Assembly: GCA_001655205.1 (NCBI GenBank)
Contig: LPNZ01007964.1
Span: 1-48,753 of the forward strand
Origin: Lenisia limosa
Taxonomy: Eukaryota > Breviatea
Reading direction: 5' to 3'
DNA length: 48,753 nt
Shown here piece by piece: positions 45,560 through 48,753 of this stretch. The position numbers and the translations under genes are program-made. Position 1 is the first letter of the stretch. Each line of letters opens with the position of its first letter. The notes below the pieces were generated by a model. It saw only the letters and a program-made list of their open reading frames with translations. It was not told the DNA's origin and searched no databases.

Positions 45560-46405
45560 TACCTCTCTATTGAGCACAGTATTTGCCTTACCCGACAAGG
45601 ATGGTAAATGGACAACATCAGTGGACTTCTACACTTTGATCCACAAAGCAGAAGAAATGGGTGCTGAGAGTAAGCGGTTTCATTCGATATGTTCTTTCTT
45701 GTTTACTGTTTTTGTTTTTCTTCTTTCACCCCTTCACCCCTTTCTCTGTCGGTTTTTGTTATTGTTATTATTGCCAACAGAGTCACCTTATTCACTATTT
45801 ACCCTATATTATAACGTTGCAGTCAACGAAGACATCTCCCAGTACTTCGCTGTTGTTAAGATGTCAGAACCCGAAAACTCAACTTGGATGGTTACTGATG
45901 ACGGTGGGATAACTTTAAGATCACCCTTCCTTGCTTTCAGAGTATTGAAAACACATTATCATGAAAACCGAACGATTATTTATTTGAAAAAATATATCAT
46001 AGTATAAGATGTATATATCATATCATATAGTATAGATATGCATATAATATACTATATAATATAGTATATCATATATATTACATACTAGTATATAAAACCT
46101 CGATTCATTTTGACCAATTTGTTCTCTACAGTGCTAAAAAATAAGGCCTTCTCAATTTGATCCATGTTGATATTTATTTCAGGATTATTGATGATAATGA
46201 GTGCGCACACATATATCTTTTTACTGTCACCTTTGGGACTTCATTTTTTAGTACTACGACATTATATTATTATATTTTGTTACTCAGCTATATTATAAAT
46301 GTATCTATCTTACTTTTTTTCATTGAGCATATCTCACCTGATATCTTATTATTTTAGGACAACTGTTTAGTGGAAGTAATATTCAGTCCTTAATTAGCCA
46401 GGTAT
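45560..46405 (+). CDS. Hypothetical spliced gene or gene fragment
   Basis: Two exons join in phase 1: FALPDKDGKWTTSVDFYTLI followed by HKAEEMGAE (about 45583-45670), and NEDISQYFAVVKMSEPENST followed by WMVTDDGG (about 45826-45905). The composition is clearly protein-like, unlike the neighbouring low-complexity DNA. A possible further exon near 46360-46400 reads GQLFSGSNIQSLISQ. No start codon or stop could be fixed, and no family is recognised. It may be a small gene, or the remains of one in a repeat-rich area. Confidence 0.35.
45995..46098. repeat. AT-rich palindromic tract
   Basis: The longest of the family: overlapping atatcatatcatatagtata, gcatataatatactatataa and tagtatatcatatatatt words, all made from tatatcata and tatagtata cores in both orientations. 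Confidence 0.65.
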
Positions 46406-46871
46406 GCAGCTGGTGTTTGTGTTTTTTTTCTTTTTGGATACAGTTTGGTGCCCATTCACCCTGAAAAACATCTCTAAGTACTTAGGTCACAATCTTTCGT
46501 TGTAAAAAGAACTACGTTGAAGCTGAGGTAAGGGGCTGAGCAGCGCTCGGAATACGTATTGATCTTATGCAGCTTATGTGGCGATAATTACTCCAGGGAT
46601 TGGTGTATCGTCTCGGTGATATTGTCTACAGATTGGGTACTCTTTCAATGGCGTGAGCGGATGAGAAATTGATATGTTGGGCATGATCCTAATGTTTTCA
46701 CCTTTTGTCTTCGCTTCTTCCCTTTGGAGAAACGGAAGAGTCGAAAGATGTATTTTTATTTATTATTTTAACTTTTCAGAGGCACATTGAAAGGTGTTGT
46801 TCTTGAGGTTTGTCAAGCAATACGAACAACAAGAGAGGTTTTCCTCATATGTTTTCCCTCTTATTGACAAA

Positions 46872-47168
46872 TTAGATTGAATACCTCCCATTTTGTACCT
46901 TGGGTATCAACAAGGCCACCTTCCCTGACCAAATATTAGCAACTTTGCCTACACCGTGAGGATGAGGGATTACAAACAGGTCTTCGATATAAGAATAATG
47001 ATCATAGCTATGCTTCACTGTTTTAGATATCGAGACATGCCTGTGAAAGTTTTCAAGGTTTGCCCCGCTGTTTGACAAAGAACAGAACGATAGCCCAGAT
47101 ATCTGTTTCTCCTGGTCAAATCCTTTGATCCCTCTCACTTTGTAGCACTTCTTCAGTCCGCAGTTCAA
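46872..47168 (-). CDS. Hypothetical 98-residue open frame
   Basis: An uninterrupted minus-strand frame reading KCYKVRGIKGFDQEKQISGL near its start and SYIEDLFVIPHPHGVGKV later. The composition is mixed and not low-complexity, so it may be an exon, but no flanking exons or family were recognised. Confidence 0.3.
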   Translation of the reverse strand: MNCGLKKCYKVRGIKGFDQEKQISGLSFCSLSNSGANLENFHRHVSISKTVKHSYDHYSYIEDLFVIPHPHGVGKVANIWSGKVALLIPKVQNGRYSI

Positions 47169-47385
47169 AATCTTTTCTCATAAAAAGTCTGACCCCCCTA
47201 ACCAAGTGAGTTGAGTTTTTTTGAGAGCAGGGGATATAATAATAAGTAAATCTATTTCTGTTTTACACTGAAGAACAAAATTTTTATGGGGATGCAAAAA
47301 TAATCCTATGAAAAGTTGTAAAGGAACAATAATTACAGAAATTCGCATTTCGTTTTTACACCATGATCTATGATTGAATGATACC

Positions 47386-47487
47386 TAGGGGGGGCTTCAC
47401 TTCGGTTCGAAAAAAGACTGAATTTCTCGATAAGTCCTCGAAAACTACCGATTTTGCTGGTCTTTTTCGAACCGAAGTGAAGCCCTA
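47386..47487. mobile_element. hAT-like MITE, second copy
   Basis: 102-bp element with long inverted repeats (left ggcttcacttcggttcgaaa, matched by tttcgaaccgaagtgaagcc at the right) and TAGGG/CCCTA ends. It is flanked by ATGATACC (47378-47385) and ATGGTACC (47488-47495), an 8-base duplication with one mismatch. It shares the core aaaaaagactgaatttctcg with the element at 28238, read on the other strand there. Confidence 0.8.
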
Positions 47488-47495
47488 ATGGTACC

Positions 47496-48191
47496 CCAGC
47501 CCCAGCGGCCACAAATGATGATAGAATTCAAACCCGGGCAAGTTGCCCTTCAATGGGCACTTTTGCTTCAACACACACGACCCGTACCAGCACGACCAAC
47601 TTGACCATGGTTACCGCATCTTTCCGTGAGCCAAGTCCCATAATGTATTAGTTATGTGAATCAACTTTTGAAATTGAGAATTATCCATCATCCAATGGAT
47701 AATGCATCCTCTCTAAATGTGATTTTATGAACGGTGTTGGCCAAATGTAGTATCTCCTTTCACGAAATAATGAAAGAATAAATTTATAATGAAAAAAAAG
47801 TCCGTGAAGAAATCTCACACATTCAGTAATGCATCAATGCTTCAAAAGACACTGAGTTCGAACTGCCCATTTCGTGTCGTTGTTCAGATCTAAATACATT
47901 TTCTTCCAATCCACAGAATCCAAATATCAGTCTACTGGATCTTACCCTTCGATTAGACACCAGAAAGACCGTCGTGTTGTTTGTGTTTTATCAAGAAAAT
48001 AATTCTCTGAGGCTGGTTTCGCATTATTTGCACTGTAACAACCCCCCCTCTCCCACTGATAAAAAAAACACGATTAGTGGTCCAAAACATAGACTATTTC
48101 ACATTAAATAGGGATACACGCAACAGTAGTTAGATCTAAAGTGTGAGAAATGGGAACTAGCGTGAGAAAAGGGGCATGGACATGTGCCTAC
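47496..48191. other. Region between the MITE and the RhoGAP exons
   Basis: No confirmed exon. A possible C-terminal exon of the RhoGAP gene (EQRHEMGSSNSVSFEALMHY, TGA at 47823-47825) is open, but its phase does not fit the last sure exon directly. Confidence 0.3.
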
Positions 48192-48753
48192 CAAATTTCC
48201 GAAAATGGAGTCGTGTTCAATACAGAAGGATTCTACAATTCTTGTCTGATGGGTGGTATCCTAAAACTGTCAACAGAGGGCTTATGTTGAAAAAAAAATT
48301 CAAAAACAAATTTTATGTAAGAACATAGAAAAAACATCTCACTGCATCAAAAGAGTGGAAAAAAAAAAAAAAAACAATTTGGTAGGATGGCACATTGACA
48401 AGGGATAGCTCACCATCATAGTTTCCATTGTCTCGATTTCAGGCCTCAGAAGCGTGGGACCGAAAACAACACCAACGTTTTGAGGCGTCATTTTGTTGCT
48501 GCTGGCAAGAGCAGCGACCTGCGCGATTATAGGTTGGACAAACTGTAAAAAAAAAAAAACAAAAAAAAAACGAATTTCTCGGACAACCAAAGCTCGCATC
48601 AATTCAAGAAGAGATCACAGGCAGTTCTATGATCCTCATTTCTCCACTTCCAACAACGCACCCGCACACCTGGACCAGATAAGACATGAGGTAGACGAGG
48701 AGTCGCCGGTTGGCCAATGGCAGGCTTGCGAGGGTCTTTTTCACCGCTTCCAG
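48192..48753 (-). CDS. RhoGAP-domain protein, 5' part outside the window
   Basis: Three exons in phase: TLASLPLANRRLLVYLMSYL at the window edge; PIIAQVAALASSNKMTPQNV followed by GVVFGPTLLRPE (48405-48540); and RIVESFCIEHDSIFGNL (48192-48255). The pattern LP-x2-N-R-x-L-L, then N-K-M-T-x2-N-V-x-V-V-F-G-P-T-L-L-R is the C-terminal half of the RhoGAP fold; the conserved Asn of NKMTPQN is present. The catalytic Arg loop would lie upstream, beyond 48753. These proteins switch off Rho-family GTPases in actin and membrane control. Other domains cannot be seen. Confidence 0.88.

Overview
This window is nuclear DNA from a eukaryote. The genes are split by GT-AG introns, many of them only 29 to 35 bases long. 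A nuclear tRNA gene with an internal Pol III promoter is present, and the proteins are strictly eukaryotic: cytosolic ribosomal protein S29, mitochondrial Tim13, a KAT2/GCN5 acetyltransferase, an ER lectin of the erlectin/OS-9 type, PWP1, a RhoGAP, and a RING-Cys-relay E3. The DNA between genes is AT-rich. Gene density (about one gene per 3-4 kb) and tiny introns suggest a unicellular eukaryote; I cannot place it more precisely. Ten runs of N interrupt the sequence, several of them starting in C or G homopolymers.

Layout. 0.5-2.6 kb, minus: membrane-anchored extended short-chain dehydrogenase (SDR) with a changed catalytic Tyr. 3.2-8.0 kb, plus: long unrecognised beta-propeller-like protein, ending 10 bases before a UBE3D-like E3 (8.06-9.9 kb, plus). 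10.1-14.1 kb, minus: compact E3 joining RBR-like RING1/IBR zinc modules to the RING and tandem-cysteine domain of MYCBP2 (PHR). 14.5-19.4 kb, plus: large proline-rich, coiled-coil, KEKE-rich nuclear-type protein. 19.8-21.1 kb, minus: C2H2 zinc-finger protein. 21.3 kb, minus: tRNA-Val(AAC). 22.3-23.2 kb, plus: Tim13. 23.8-24.6 kb, minus: small cysteine-rich zinc protein. 25.2-30.7 kb, minus: KAT2 (PCAF-homology, acetyltransferase and bromodomain) with a hAT-like MITE in one intron. 31.1-34.6 kb, plus: drug/metabolite-type transporter. 35.0-39.1 kb, plus: secreted/ER lectin with two MRH domains. 39.3-43.6 kb, minus: PWP1, divergent from RPS29 (43.85-44.17 kb, plus). 44.2-48.2 kb: repeat-rich, with one or two doubtful coding fragments and a second MITE. 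48.2 kb to the end, minus: RhoGAP domain, cut by the window edge.

There is no operon-like pathway. Two themes recur: ubiquitin ligases (the UBE3D-like gene and the RCR gene converge with about 210 bases between their stops) and ribosome production (PWP1 and RPS29 share a 280-base intergenic region). The most interesting object is the RCR E3: both relay cysteines expected from human MYCBP2 are present, but in a protein of roughly 700-750 residues with an RBR-like front end instead of a giant scaffold.

All gene models were spliced by eye. Start and stop coordinates are given as outer spans including introns; internal exon borders are approximate unless stated.
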